Shown: in pieces, positions 8,186 to 20,500 of the stretch
How positions within the stretch are numbered: the first letter of the stretch is position 1
Layout: each line of letters opens with the position of its first letter
Assembly (NCBI GenBank): GCA_035495615.1
Contig: DATJFP010000011.1
Coordinates: forward strand, 1-55,145
Source: Verrucomicrobiia bacterium
GTDB lineage: Bacteria > Omnitrophota > Omnitrophia > Omnitrophales > Aquincolibacteriaceae
DNA: 55,145 nt
Reading direction: 5' to 3'
Translations under genes and position numbers: made by a program
The notes under the pieces: model-generated
Told to the model about the DNA's origin: nothing
Database searches by the model: none
Seen by the model: only the letters and a program-made list of their open reading frames with translations

Positions 8186-8464
8186 CTAGGAGCGGGATTC
8201 GATCAGAATCAAATGGTAACCGAATTGAGTTTTGACAGGCCCGTGAGTTTTGCCTACTTCTTTGGAAAATACGACCTCGTCGAATTCCCTCACCATCTGG
8301 CCGGGGAAAAACGTCCCGAGATCCCCTCCCGATTTTCCGGAAGGACAAAGGGAATGTTTTTTCGCAAGATCGCTGAAGCTTGCGCCGCCCTCGATCTGCT
8401 TCTTGAGATCGAGACAGCTTTTCTCGTCTTTAACCAGGATGTGGCTCGCTTTGGCTTTGGTCAT
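8186..8464 (-). CDS. Parvulin-type peptidyl-prolyl isomerase (PpiC-like)
   Basis: A stand-alone 92-residue parvulin domain catalyses cis-trans isomerisation of prolyl bonds. Hallmarks are [46 protein letters not shown] and the closing [10 protein letters not shown]. No signal peptide is present, so it is cytoplasmic, like PpiC (Par10). The ATG has no Shine-Dalgarno. A TACAAT hexamer ends eight bases upstream, suggesting a leaderless message. It lies just upstream of the Rho-like gene and downstream of the giant gene. Confidence 0.93.
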   Translation of the reverse strand: MTKAKASHILVKDEKSCLDLKKQIEGGASFSDLAKKHSLCPSGKSGGDLGTFFPGQMVREFDEVVFSKEVGKTHGPVKTQFGYHLILIESRS

Positions 8465-8472
8465 GATGTGCC

Positions 8473-8502
8473 ATTGTACCGAGGGTGCCCGGTCGGGAGC
8501 AA
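8473..8502 (-). promoter_or_regulatory. Promoter placed for a leaderless parvulin mRNA
   Basis: TTGCTC (8502-8497) and TACAAT (8478-8473) are 18 bases apart; the -10 ends 8 bases before the ATG at 8464. Transcription would start one or two bases before the start codon. Confidence 0.5.
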
Positions 8503-8561
8503 GCGATTTTTGGTGAATCGAAGGTTATAGCAGCGCTGAAAGGAGCGGAGAAATACGGGGG

Positions 8562-11500
8562 TTACGCGGAAGCCTTGAGCACTTCGTTGGCGAAGAACTG
8601 CGTGGAAAGAAGTCCCGCGAGGGTGCTTAAAGAAATGCTGACCGACTGCGGCCCGGAAAAATTAAAAATCCGGCCGTCCTGATATTGCGCGAACAGCGCA
8701 AAATGCTTGAGCAGCGTTCCTTTTAATCTCTCGCCCGGAACTTTGAGCTCGTTGGGATCGTTGATTTCGGAAGCGGCCATGATGCCCACGACCAGCTGGA
8801 GCAGCGCGGCATACGTGCGGACGCGCGGGTCGCGCACTTCCGCATCGGCCTCGAGATTCACGTCGAAGAAAAATTCGTTGGGGATCTCGCCCAGCACCGC
8901 GGGCGAAATTCCCGGGACAACGCGCTGGTCGCCGATCGGCCGCACCTGGCGGAAGCTGGAAACGCGGCTGAGCCGGGCGCCCAGGACTTCGATAAGGGCC
9001 TGGGCATCGGGGCCTTTGACCTGCCCGCGCACGACCATCCTGCCGATGTAGCTTTCCAGTTCCTTGACCGGGTCCGCGTACATCTTGAGATCGGAGGAGG
9101 AAGGCAGGTCGAGCGCGACCGTAAATCCTTTGCGGAGGGGCCTCGTCTGCAGGTACGCGCTGAGCTGGCCGAGTAGGAATTCGATTCCCCGCTCGTAGAC
9201 GTCCTGGGCCATGAGCGATTCACCGCCGTCCGCGACACGAGCGAGGCTGCGAAGCCTTTCGACGAACGCGTCGATTTCGATTTGTTCCTGGTTCAGGACC
9301 ACCGCCGTCCTTTCGGCCGCTTCGCGCAATTCCGCGCGCGTTGCGCCGCCGTTTTTGCTGAGCACGCGGATCACCTGCTTCGAGGCCGCGAGCGCCGCGT
9401 CGGTTTGCCCCTGTCCCCGGAGTTCCGCGGGACGTGCCGCCTGGTCCAAAGCGCCGAAACCTTTCAGCAATTCGAAAAGCAAAAAGGCGTCGTCGAGCGA
9501 TTTCATGCCCGGCGGTTCCTGGAGATACCGGATTGCATCACGGGCGCGGCCCACGGCGGCCTGCGCCGCGGCGAAATCACCCGCACGCAGCCCGCGCTGA
9601 GCGTCGTCGACGTGCTTCAGTGCTTCGTTAAGGGGCGAGGGAAAATTGCGGTTCAAATCGTAGGCCGCGTATTCGAGCGCCTGAAACGCGAACCCCTTCG
9701 CCCGTTCCCGCAGCCAATCGCGTATGGCGGCCGCCAATTCTTGCACGCGTTCATTCAGCTCGCCGAAATCTCCGGCCGTCGACGGATGGAATAAAAGGCC
9801 GGGAATGTTCATGTCCCGGTTCACGATCCGCTGAAAATTATCCCCAAGCACCTGGAGCGTCGCAGGCTTGGGGTCGACAAGGAAGGCCAGGTTGAATTTT
9901 TCCAGCTCCGAAAGCCCCGCGATGAAGCGCTCGATCTCGCCGTCCTCTCCTTTCATCCACCGGTACCCGCGCGCTTCGAAATCCGTGACCATGCCCGCCA
10001 GCTTGGCCTGGAGTAATTTCGCATTTTGGACCACGCGCTCGAAGGCCTGCGCCGTTTCCTGCTGCGTGCGCAATTCCGCTTTTCCGGGCGGCTGCAGGGG
10101 CGCGACTGTAAAAATGAGCTTGATACTCTTTTGCTTTTTCCCTTCCTTGCCCGCTTTCGGATAATGGACAACACCGTTGGTCGAATCCATGTCCACGAGA
10201 AAATATTCGCCGTCGACCTCGCGAATCTGCGCATGATAGCGGGAAACCGTCGGCCCGAGGATGACAAGGTCGTTGTCCGGCGCTTTTCCAAGGCGCATCG
10301 GATTGGAGGGCGTGACCGTCTTCGGCCCCGAAACCGGCTTCCGGATATTGTCTTCCCTGACGAGAATGATCGCCGGGCTGCCTTCATGCAGGATCTGAGC
10401 GACTTTGAAGGCAACGGTCCCGATGCTGTAAGAATCCACCGTCACCTCGAGAGGATTGACATCCGGAAGGGTGCGCGGCAGTTCCTTCTGCTGCTCCGCG
10501 GCTTGCGGCGCGGCCTGACCCAACGGCGCGGCCGGGGCTTCGGGCTCTCCGGGAACAGCGGCCCACTGGCGGGCCTTGGTGTCAAACGTGACTTCCTGCC
10601 ATTTTGGAGCCTCGTCGGTGCCGATGTTCCTGAAAAAGTGTTTCGTGTAAGTAGGAAGAATGCCCTGACCGATCGATTTCACACGCCGGGGAAGCCCGTT
10701 ATATTCGTAAGCCGCGTAAACTTTGTTCGCGGGGTCCACGGGAATGCTGCCGACTCTCAGATTGGTTTCCAGGAGGACGCGCCGCGTCGGCTCCAGCTTG
10801 AAACGGTCGTTGCGGATTTCCTTGTCTTTCTTCTTTTGGGCAGCCAGATCGTCGTCCGCCGTCGCGAAGGCCACGATCTCGCGCAGGTCCTGATGGTAGA
10901 GAAGCGCGTGCTGGAAAAGTTTTCTCATGATGTCGAGAATCTTCTGCGGTTTCAGCTGCGGCATTTTATCCGTCTGGAGCTCGTGCGCGGCGAACGCGAT
11001 CGAATATTGCTTGTCGATCGCCTCTTCCAAATCCTTGGTCAGCGGGATCACGCTCCTGACGCCGTTGAGGGCCGCGATGCGCGCCCATCCTTCGCCGGAC
11101 ATGACGATCTCCCAATCGTCCGCGCCGCCGCGCCGCCGGATCTGGTTCGGCGCCAGCTCGAAGACCATGCGCTTGGAATTGTGCCGCTTGTGCCCCAGGA
11201 CTTCATGCACCACGGTATTCTCGAGCTGGTTTTCTTCGGCGAGATTGTCGAACATGACGGTCATGCCCGCGCCGCCGCCCACCATGCTGTCTTCCATGCC
11301 CTGATACCCGAAATGGCCCTCTTTGGTCTGCACGACTTCCCATCCCAGAGGCCCCGTGATTTCCCACAGGAGCTCCTGCGGCATTTCTTCGAAGATCCCG
11401 AGAAGCTCCTTGAGGTACGGGATAAATTTTTTCTCGAAGTCCTTCCGCGTTTCGATCGGCCGGCCGATGACCAGCAGGACGTTGGCTCTCCGCGCGCGTT

Positions 11501-14500
11501 CCATGTACCCGAGCAGCTCCGGAAATTCTTTGAGCCGGTCGAGATTCTGCAGCGCGGCCGTTTGTTTTTTTGCTTCATCCGTGTCTTTCACGTAACGCAG
11601 GACGTAATTGCGCACTTCCGTCACGAGCTCCGCGCCTTTCGGGATCTTGTCGTCGGAGGGCTTTAATGCTTTCACGAGATCGACGTGCCCGTTTGCGTCG
11701 AGGGGCAGCGCCTGGAACTCGGTACCGACGGCGAAGACCTTCTGCTTCACGTCCTCCTGCGCCTCCTGCGGGATGATGATGTCCGCCATGGAATCCACCA
11801 CGGACGAAAGGTCCGGCTCCGGCGCCGTGAATTGGAGCTCCGTTTTCTGGATGTTTCCTTCGTTCACGATCAGGGTGCCGTTGGTCGAGCCGGCGTCTTC
11901 GAGGAAATATTGATTTCCCTTGCGGTAAATAAAGGCATGCAGTTTCGAAACCCGCCTGCTGTCGATCAGGAAATCGGGTTTCACCTCAGTCGAACTGCCG
12001 ATCGTCAGGCCCTGGCCGCCGTCGGTCAGGACTTTCCGCACCACCACATCTTTACCCAGCAAAATCTGGACTTCCTCGCCAACGAGCCGGATCTTGAAAT
12101 GAAAGGGACCGATCACAAACACGCGCTTGTCGGTGACTTCGCGCGCTTCCGGACGCCGCGGCGCCGGAATTTCCTCCCGCGGCGCGTCCGTCCTGAGCTC
12201 GGATTTCACGAAGCGGTCCAAGCTCTGGAGAAGACGCCCCGGATCCATGGGTCCTTTTTCCCGCTGAGCGCGCATGGCTTCGCGGCGCACGTCCTGGATG
12301 AGGGCGACTTCGCGGGACGACATGAAGCTGTGGTAGGGCCGGCCTCCCCTTTCCTGCACCTGGGCCGCATCCTGGGCAAACGTGAGATTATCCCGAATGT
12401 CCGTCAGTCTGTAGTTGAGTTCCTGGTCCAGTTTTCCCGCGCTGGAAAGCGCGCCGCGGGTTTTCTCGAGCTGCCGCTGCAGGAAATCGATTCCTTCGGG
12501 GATTCCGTGATAGACCGCCCGGCTTAGGGCCATCTTATACCGGTCGAGGCCGTTCCTGAGTTTGTAGTCGGCATCTTCATCCGCGTCGCGGAAGCGCTGG
12601 AGCAGCGCCCCGTCATTCAGGTCGCGGCTCATCTCGTCCAGCAGCCGGCGCACGGAGGCGTCGGCCGCGAGTTCGGGGGCATAGTCAAAAACGTCCGCCG
12701 CCGCATGGAGAAACAGAGTGGCGCCGGAGCCGTCCTGAAGCGTGCGCGCCCGGAGGGCCTGGAGCAGGCCGGTAAAAACGGCAGGCCTTGTGACCGCAAG
12801 GTTTTTAGCGCCTGTCAATTCGGAGAGGACCAGCGACGCATTCGCGCGCTGCTCCGCATCCGGGTCGCCCAGGCGGGCGATCGTGAGAGAAACCAGGTCC
12901 TCGCCGAACAGAGGGACAGGACGCACCAAGTCCGCGAAAAGAATATCGCGCAAAGCTTCCATGTCTTCAGCCGTCCCCTTTTCAAGAACCGCGGCAAGGG
13001 CGGACTGAGTCTCTCCAAGGGTTCCGGCAGGAGCCGGGAGCTGCGCGGGCGCCGGAATGGGCGCGGGCTCTTCCGGGTTCACTTCTTTTTTGTAACGCGC
13101 TTCGAGGAGTTTGAGGAAACGCTCCTGCGGGCTGTCGTCGGCGCGCTTGGCAATGAAGCCGAGGCGGATCGCGGAAAACTGCTTCCAGGGTACGGCTTTC
13201 AAGCCGTCGGCGAAACGGATCCGATCAATCAGGCGGGGATCGAATTTGTAAACGTGGTCCAGGACATCGCCGGCATAGGTCGCGTTCGGGCCGAGCCAGA
13301 ATTCTTCCGGCAGCGGCAGAGGTTCGCGGCTTCCCGCCTTGCGGCTGGCCCTCCAAAGCTCGTAAACCGCGGACGCATCCACGTCGTCTTTGATCTTGAG
13401 CTCGAGCTGGTAACTTACCGCAATCCTTTCCAAAGCCTGCTGGCGTTCCGCGTTCTGCTCGACCTCCGCCGGGTTTCTATCGGAAAGGAAGTCCCGCGTG
13501 TAATAAAGCTGCGCAGCCGGGCTGCGGAGCACGATCGTGACATGCGCCGCGGCCTGGTCAAACGCTTCGCGGTTCTGCCGGTACAGCCGCTCGAGCCGCT
13601 GCAGGCCTTCGACCGAATCGATTTCCACGGCTTCGCCTCTGCGGGCGCGCAGAATCACATCCCGGGCCGCGTCGGGATAAAAGGCATCGATCAAATCCTG
13701 CATGTCCCCAAGCCGGTTCGCCGTGTTGTCGTAAAAAAGCCCGGCGGCCCGGATCATGGACGCATGGAAAGGAATGTCTTGGCTCGGATAATCGACGAAA
13801 TGAATCCGGGCGCCGGTTTCCAGATTAGTCACAAAATAATGAAGGCTGCCGTCGGTCACGCCGGACGTAGAAATGTAAAATTTTTCGGTGCGCGCCTCGC
13901 CGAGCGCTGGAATTTGCGATGCGCCAACCGTCGTATGCCCGCTGCGGATCGGCCCTTCCGCGGGCGGCAAAAGCTCCATGATTCTTTCGAGGACGCGGGC
14001 CAATTGCTCCGGCGTATGCCCGCGGTCGAGAACCGCTTTGACGTTGATGGCGAGAACTTCCCGCAGCGGCTTTCCGTTCAGCGCGCCGTTTTTGTTCAAC
14101 TGGGCCTCGATTTCGGCCACCGGCCAGTTAAAAGGGCCCACCGCCTGCACGTCCCGGATACGGGCTTCATACTGCGGAAGCTGGGCGGCCGCGTCCTGAA
14201 TCGTTCCATCGGGCGACATGATTTCCGTGATTTGAAGCGCCGCCGGCGTTTGCCTCACAGGCACGAGTTCATTCGCCCGCAGCTCAGCTTTTGCAGTTTC
14301 CGGAACGGCTTGCGCCGCAGCTTCCCGCGACGCCTTTGTCCTGAGTTCCGGCTTCGCGCCCTCACCCGGCTCCTTGAATTCTTCGGCAACAGGAAGCTCC
14401 TCGATTTCGTCCGCAAAGGGCAATCCCTCGGGCAGATGCCCCTGATAACGGCCGAACAGGATCGTGCGCAGCTCATGCGCTTCCGGATCGGCGGCTTCCA

Positions 14501-17500
14501 GGGCGGCGTCTTCCTGGAGGAAAAAGTCCGCCCACCATTCGTTGTAAGACGCGCGCAGCCGGGCATCGATCAGGGGATCGGTGACAATTCCGATATTGCT
14601 GTCATGCCCGGGCACGTTGTAGACATAGTTGACGTGCATGTCCAGCCTGCCGTTGGCTCTCACCGTTTTCAGCGCGTCACGCAGGTCCTCATGGATTTCC
14701 TCGATCAGGTCGTCCCGGATCGCTTTCTGCTCGCTGTCGCGGCGCACATTCCAATAACGCCGGATGATGGCTTCCGCGACGTCTTCATACCACTTGTCGA
14801 TGTCGGCTTCCGCCGTCCGGTCGAGGAGGGCAAAGGAGGCCTTCACTTCTTCCTTCTCCCGCTTGAGCACTTCCAGAAACGCCGGCCAGAAGTCCTGCCT
14901 TTTCTGCGCGGCATACTGGGCGTCGTAATACGCCGGAGCGCGGAAAAGAATGGCCCAGGCGCTGCGCCGGCGCTCATAGAATTGCTGCAGAAAAGCTTTG
15001 AAGTCTTCACGGTTTTCGTAGCGGTAGCCTTTATCCTGATTTCTGGCGGCGAAAGCCTGGAGCGATTCATGGACTTTATCCGTCATGTAATAGGGGTCGC
15101 CGAGATAATTCGGGTCGAGCGTGTGGCCGGTTTCATGCCAGGCCGTGCGCGCGTTGTCGGCCAATTGCAGCAGGATCGCCTTCTCAACAGACCGGTGACG
15201 CGCGCGGCCCTTGCCCACCACTTCAAGCCGCGTCAGGCTTGGATTGAGAAGCAAAAGCCCCGGATCGATGCCGTCGAAAACGCCGCTCCACTCCTGCAGT
15301 TTTTCCAGCAGGCGCCGGAAATCAGCGCCCCCGTCCTGCTGGGGCGTGTTGAGCAGGACGATCGGCTTGTTGTTCCAGTCAAGCGGAGGCTTGTCCCAGA
15401 CCCCGGCCGGCTGGGTAAAAAGACTGAGGCGGATATGGTAGCGCTCCGCATAAAAAAGCGCGGCCAAGTCGACCTTGTCTTCGAGTCCCGCATTCGGGAA
15501 CAGGGCAAGCGCTTCCTGCAGGCTGGCGGCAGCATTCCAGGACGCGGCCTTTTTCTCATTTTCCACGAGCGCTCTTCCGCGGCCGGTTTTCGCATCCGCA
15601 TCGGTAAGGGTGCCGATCTTTGAAAGGACTTCGAAGCGGTCCGCCGCGAGAGCCTTGCGCAGCGCGGCTTCCCCGCCCAGCTTTCCCTTCAAAGCGTAAT
15701 AGAGCCGCTGCGCCGCGGGCAGTTCCGCACGGACGTTGCGCTGCAGCAGCAGATAAAGGGCGGGCACCGCGGCCTCCGGAACGTTGGCCCAGGCCTCGGC
15801 CGCGCCCGGCTGCCCCAGCGCCGCGGGGACTTTTTTGTAAATTTTTGCAAGGTCGGCCATGATCTCGGCAGGTCTTTTGCCGGCCCATAGCGCGGGATTG
15901 GCCAGGGCGGCGCGGGGCCCTTTCGTGATCTGGTACTGAGAGGAGTAATGCAGGATGAATGCGAGACTCCGCCGCAGTTGATTGATCCTCTGCGCCAGGG
16001 TCTCCGCCGCTCCTGGCTCAGGAAAAAGCGCGGGGAGTTTATCCTCGATGTCATTCAACGTCGCGGCGTCCTTGTCCAGATTCCCCACGAGACGCGTGAA
16101 GCGGTCGCTTTCCATCACGGCCGCGTTCTCGGCATTGAAGCGGGCCAGATCGAGCAGGATCTCCATGGAGCGGTACGGAATCCGGTAGGAAGCGCCGTCC
16201 GCCCCTTGAAGGACTTCGATTTCCCGCGCCCGCGGAAGAAATTCTTCCAGAAAATCCAAAGTCAGCACCTGCTCATTTTTCGCATGGGCCAAGGCAGCCA
16301 CAGCGTCCAGCGCACGCTCGCGTTCTTGGAGGCTGCGTCCTTCCGCGGCAGCGGCCTGCTGTTTCAAACGCTGCACCATCGCCTCCGTGAGCACGCCTTC
16401 GGACGCCGGATAAGTGCCGGTTCCCTCAAGAAAGGCCGTGAGCTTCGATTCAAAAGCCGGATCGGCCGCGCGCAGTTCGGATTTCACGATGCCCGCGCGT
16501 TTCTGCAGTTCCGTCACAATAAGCAGCGCGCTTTTCGCGGCGCGGATCGCGGCCTCATTCGGCCGGCTGCCTTGCTTGCGGTAGTAATAGGGCTGCGCCG
16601 GGTTGCCGAAAAGCTTGTCGTCGATCAGGACTTTGCCGTAAGCGAAAAGATACGGCACGTCGCCGGTCTCATCTTTGGCGCGGATTTCGTCTTCGCGCGC
16701 CTTCAGCGACATGAAATCGGCGCGGATGACCAGAAGCTCGGACAGCGCCTGGTTCCATTCGAGCTGCTTCTCCGGCGAATAATTGAAAATCTGGGAATGC
16801 CCCGCCTGACTCATGGATTCGCGTGAGATCACACTCATGTCCAGCGAAAGCTGGCTCATGTCCGAGCGCAGGTCCTGCTCGGCTTTGCTTACCGGCCTGC
16901 GGACGGGCTTCTTGTTTTGAGGCCCCTCGTCTTCGAGAATGTCCGCGGCGCCCGTTACCTTCAGGCCGGAACCGTAAAGAGACCCGGCATCGCGGTAAAC
17001 CGCCCACCCGCCGGGATGAATGGTCAAAACGCCGTGGAACCGCGAAACAAAAGGCATCTCCAATTCATCCACCACGTAATTGTTATAGGAGCTGCGCCCG
17101 ATGCGGTAACTCTGGCCCGGCCGCAGCAGAATGGTTTCTTCCGGGTTCAGCTGCGTTCCGCCTTCGGCCACGCGGGGCGCGCGCGCAGTAAGTTCGAACG
17201 TGCCGGTGGCCGGATCTTTCAGGCGAAGCGAAAACAGATTCGTCTCGGCGCGTGTGCCGGACGGGAGCACGGTGACCGTCATGCGCGTGTTCGTGTTGAA
17301 TTTGACGGGCGGCGACGTATCGCCCCATTGCAGCCGCCTGTCGGCTTTTACCCCCGACCCCGTGTCGCGCAGCTCGGCCTTTTTGTCGATGGTCTCGAAC
17401 CCGATAGCGACTTCGGCCCCACGAAAAAGCTTGGCCGCTGCGGTCCCGGCCAAAGCTTCGAATTCGGCGCGCGCGGCTTCATCCTTGAAAACCACCGCGC

Positions 17501-20500
17501 CCAGGTCCGAGAGGTCGAAATTCTTAACCGGCGCATACGGATCGAAATAGCCTTTGTATTTGCGGACCAGCCATTCGCCGCCGTAAAGGCCCGCGCCGAG
17601 CCTTTGCATCATGCTTTTTTTGAATCCCAGCGCCATGGGATAATTCTTCTTCAGAAAATAGACCCAGCCTTGGTCAAACGCCCCTGCCATGTAGATGCCG
17701 TTGAAGCCGCCGAACTCATAATCTTTCCCCGATTTTACGGCGCCCTCCTGCAGGATCGTAAGCGCATTCCCCGCCGCCCTTCCCGAATAAAAAACGGTGT
17801 CGCCGTCGGCGTATCCGGCAAGCGAGGCTTCGCGGCTGCGGGTGGAATTCTCTTTGATCAGCAGAACGATCAGCGAAGCGAAGTAGATTTCGTCGCTTTC
17901 GTTTTTCAGGCCGTCCAGGTACTCGCCGAGATTTTGGGGCTGCCGGGGAACACTGAAATCCAGTTTTTTGCCGCTTTGGATCGACGCCAGAAGATCATCG
18001 AATCCCGCCTTCAACGAGAGCGACTGCCCCCAGCCCTGCTGCAGGTCCAGAAACTTCACGTGCGCCGACTGCACGGCCTTGCCCAGAACTTCCCGTCCGG
18101 TCCGCACGAGATGCCCCCATTCGAAAGCCATGATGGTATCCAAAGCATTCTCGTAATCTCCGTTGAAGACCTGGCGCGTGGCTTCCAGGTAAGCGTTGTA
18201 GAGATCGGGATATTTAGCGCGGATGGATTCCATTTTTTCCGGGTGCTCAAAGCCCAGGACCGTGTTTAAATCAAGAGGCTCGGCGGCGCGCAGCTCCGAC
18301 TTCAGGGCCTCTTGCAGCGCGTCGAACACCGCGTCGCGCGTGAGCGCCGAGGCCTCGAAGCGCTGCCCGCCGTAAATGATTTCGACTTTCTCTCTCGCGC
18401 CTGTGCGCGCGAACACAACCGCGCCGATCCTCTTGTCCGCCGTTTCCGGCCATCCGGCAAAAGCGCCGTTCAAGGTGCGCGCCAGCATGCGCGGCGCCTG
18501 GCGCGACGCGCGGATGCCTCCGACGACGGCCACGCCGTTCGATCCGCCTTCGGCCTTGCCTTCCACCTCGCGGCCCAGCACGGCCTCGACCGCTTTTTTC
18601 AGAGGCGGCACGATCTTGTCCGCTTCGTCCCCGTTTTCGACGAGCGCGCTTTCGCTTCCCGAAAAAAAGCTGAGCTTCGCGGGGCTGTCGATTCCCACGG
18701 CGTACACGTTGTTCTGTCCCTGCAGGGCCTGATTGATCGCAAGCGCGAGCTTTGCCGGCGTCATGCCGGTGAGGAGAATGGAATTTTCCCCGATCTTGAT
18801 CTCGTCCGGATTCTCTCCCTTAAGAACGGCGGGACCGGGAACCGCGGACGTGCGCAGCTCCGCGCGCCGGAATTGTCCGTCTTCGGTGAAAAGCTCCTGA
18901 AGACGTCCCAGAGTTTTGTCCAGCGCGCCCGCGGCCATCCATCGGCCGCCCGCGAGGACCGGAAGCAGCTCGTTTTCGAAAATCCGGAAAATCTCTTCCT
19001 GCGCGGGACCTGCCAGCCCGGCTTCGGCGCCTGCGAATTTCTCAAAGGCGGCCTTCCGGATTTCCTCCTTGCGCGCGGGCTCCTTGACTTCCTGCAGCGC
19101 GGGACCTCCGGCATACCTCAAAAGAAATCTCAAAGGATTCGGCTGAGGCGTTTCGCCCGGCTCGACTTTTTCTTCCTCGACGATGCGCTCTTTCACCGAG
19201 GCCGGATAAACCGCGGGATACGAGGCGGCCGCTTTCGAATAGCCTTTTTCGTCGAGCAGTTCGGTCACCGTAAAATCGGCCAGCGTGTTCATCAAGAGAC
19301 TCGCGGTTTCACCCCAGGCCTCACCCTGCTTCGCGGCCCAAAGGTTCAAGTCCTTCTGGCCCTTGTCGGTGATGCGTCCTTCTTTCTCCGCCAGGATATG
19401 CCCGAGCTCGTGGCTGAACAGGCTGAACGCGAGAGGCGGATACAAAAAGTTCACGCTTTCGGCATTGAAGAAATAATCCCCGGCCTTTAGATCGCCCATC
19501 GCCTCTTTGCCCACCAGCTTTTCGACAAGCTCCAGATGGGAAGCATCGAGCTTGGTCATGCCCGTCGCTCCGATCAAATCGTCATTCATGACGAAAACGC
19601 GGGCGCCGCGGGAAGTGACTTCCTGCAGCAGGGCGCGGATTTCCGGCTCGCCGGCGATCATGCCGTCAAGGGCCTCGCGGACTTTGGGATGGATTTCGCC
19701 GAGCCATTTCATGCCGGCCTCATCCGCAGCCCTGAGTTCAACGCGCCGGGGGAGCGCCGCCGTCTGGCGTCCCGCGAGCATTTTTTCCAAAAGTCCCGTG
19801 ACTTCTTCCGGCCCTTCAGCCTGCGCCACCGCGACAATCAGAGCTTCGGCCTTACGGTTACTTTCCGCGTCTCCCGCGCGGGCGAGAACGTCGCGGATTG
19901 CGCGGAACGCCCCGCCCAGCCAAATGCCGGCGCGATAGTGGAGAGCACGCAGGGGATCTTCCGAATCCCGGTCTTTGAGGCCGGACTTCAACCGGCTCTC
20001 CACCAAGTTCAGGAAATTTTCTCCCTCCTGTGCCTGCGCGAAATAAGCCACCGCAAAACCGTATCCCCGTCTTGCTTCCGGAGGCAGCGATTCAAAGGGC
20101 TTTTCCCAATCTTCGGCCAGAAATGACAGGAGGCCCGCCGTATGCGCCCTGTATTTGGCGGCGGTGACAAAGGCGGTGCCTTCTCTCATATTTTTTTCGA
20201 AGCTCCGGCGGGCTCCGGGCACGTCCATCGCCGCGCGCGAGGTCATGAAAGATCCCAGGGTCGGATGCCGGAAAAGGAACGTGAAACCGTTCCACATCGT
20301 CCGCAATCCGAATTTCATAACCAGCAGCCCGACAAACATCTGCCCCACCCACAAAATGGAAACCAGAATCTGAAACGGAAGAGGTCCCGCCTTCTGGATC
20401 AGCTGCGGCAGGACCAGATGAAAGGCCGCGATTTCCGTCCCGATGATGAGGTAGGTAAAGAAGGCAATGGGCAGAAAATTAAACGTGCGCTGAATCAGCC

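Noticed and set aside
14466-14474. ELR triplet at residue 3731 of the giant protein
   Set aside because: It lies inside a continuous helical sequence (EAHELRTIL) with no K/R-x before it; counted as chance.
12705-15623. 972-codon plus-strand open frame
   Set aside because: It is entirely antisense to the giant gene. The giant frame is supported by FHA and HExxH motifs at the protein level.
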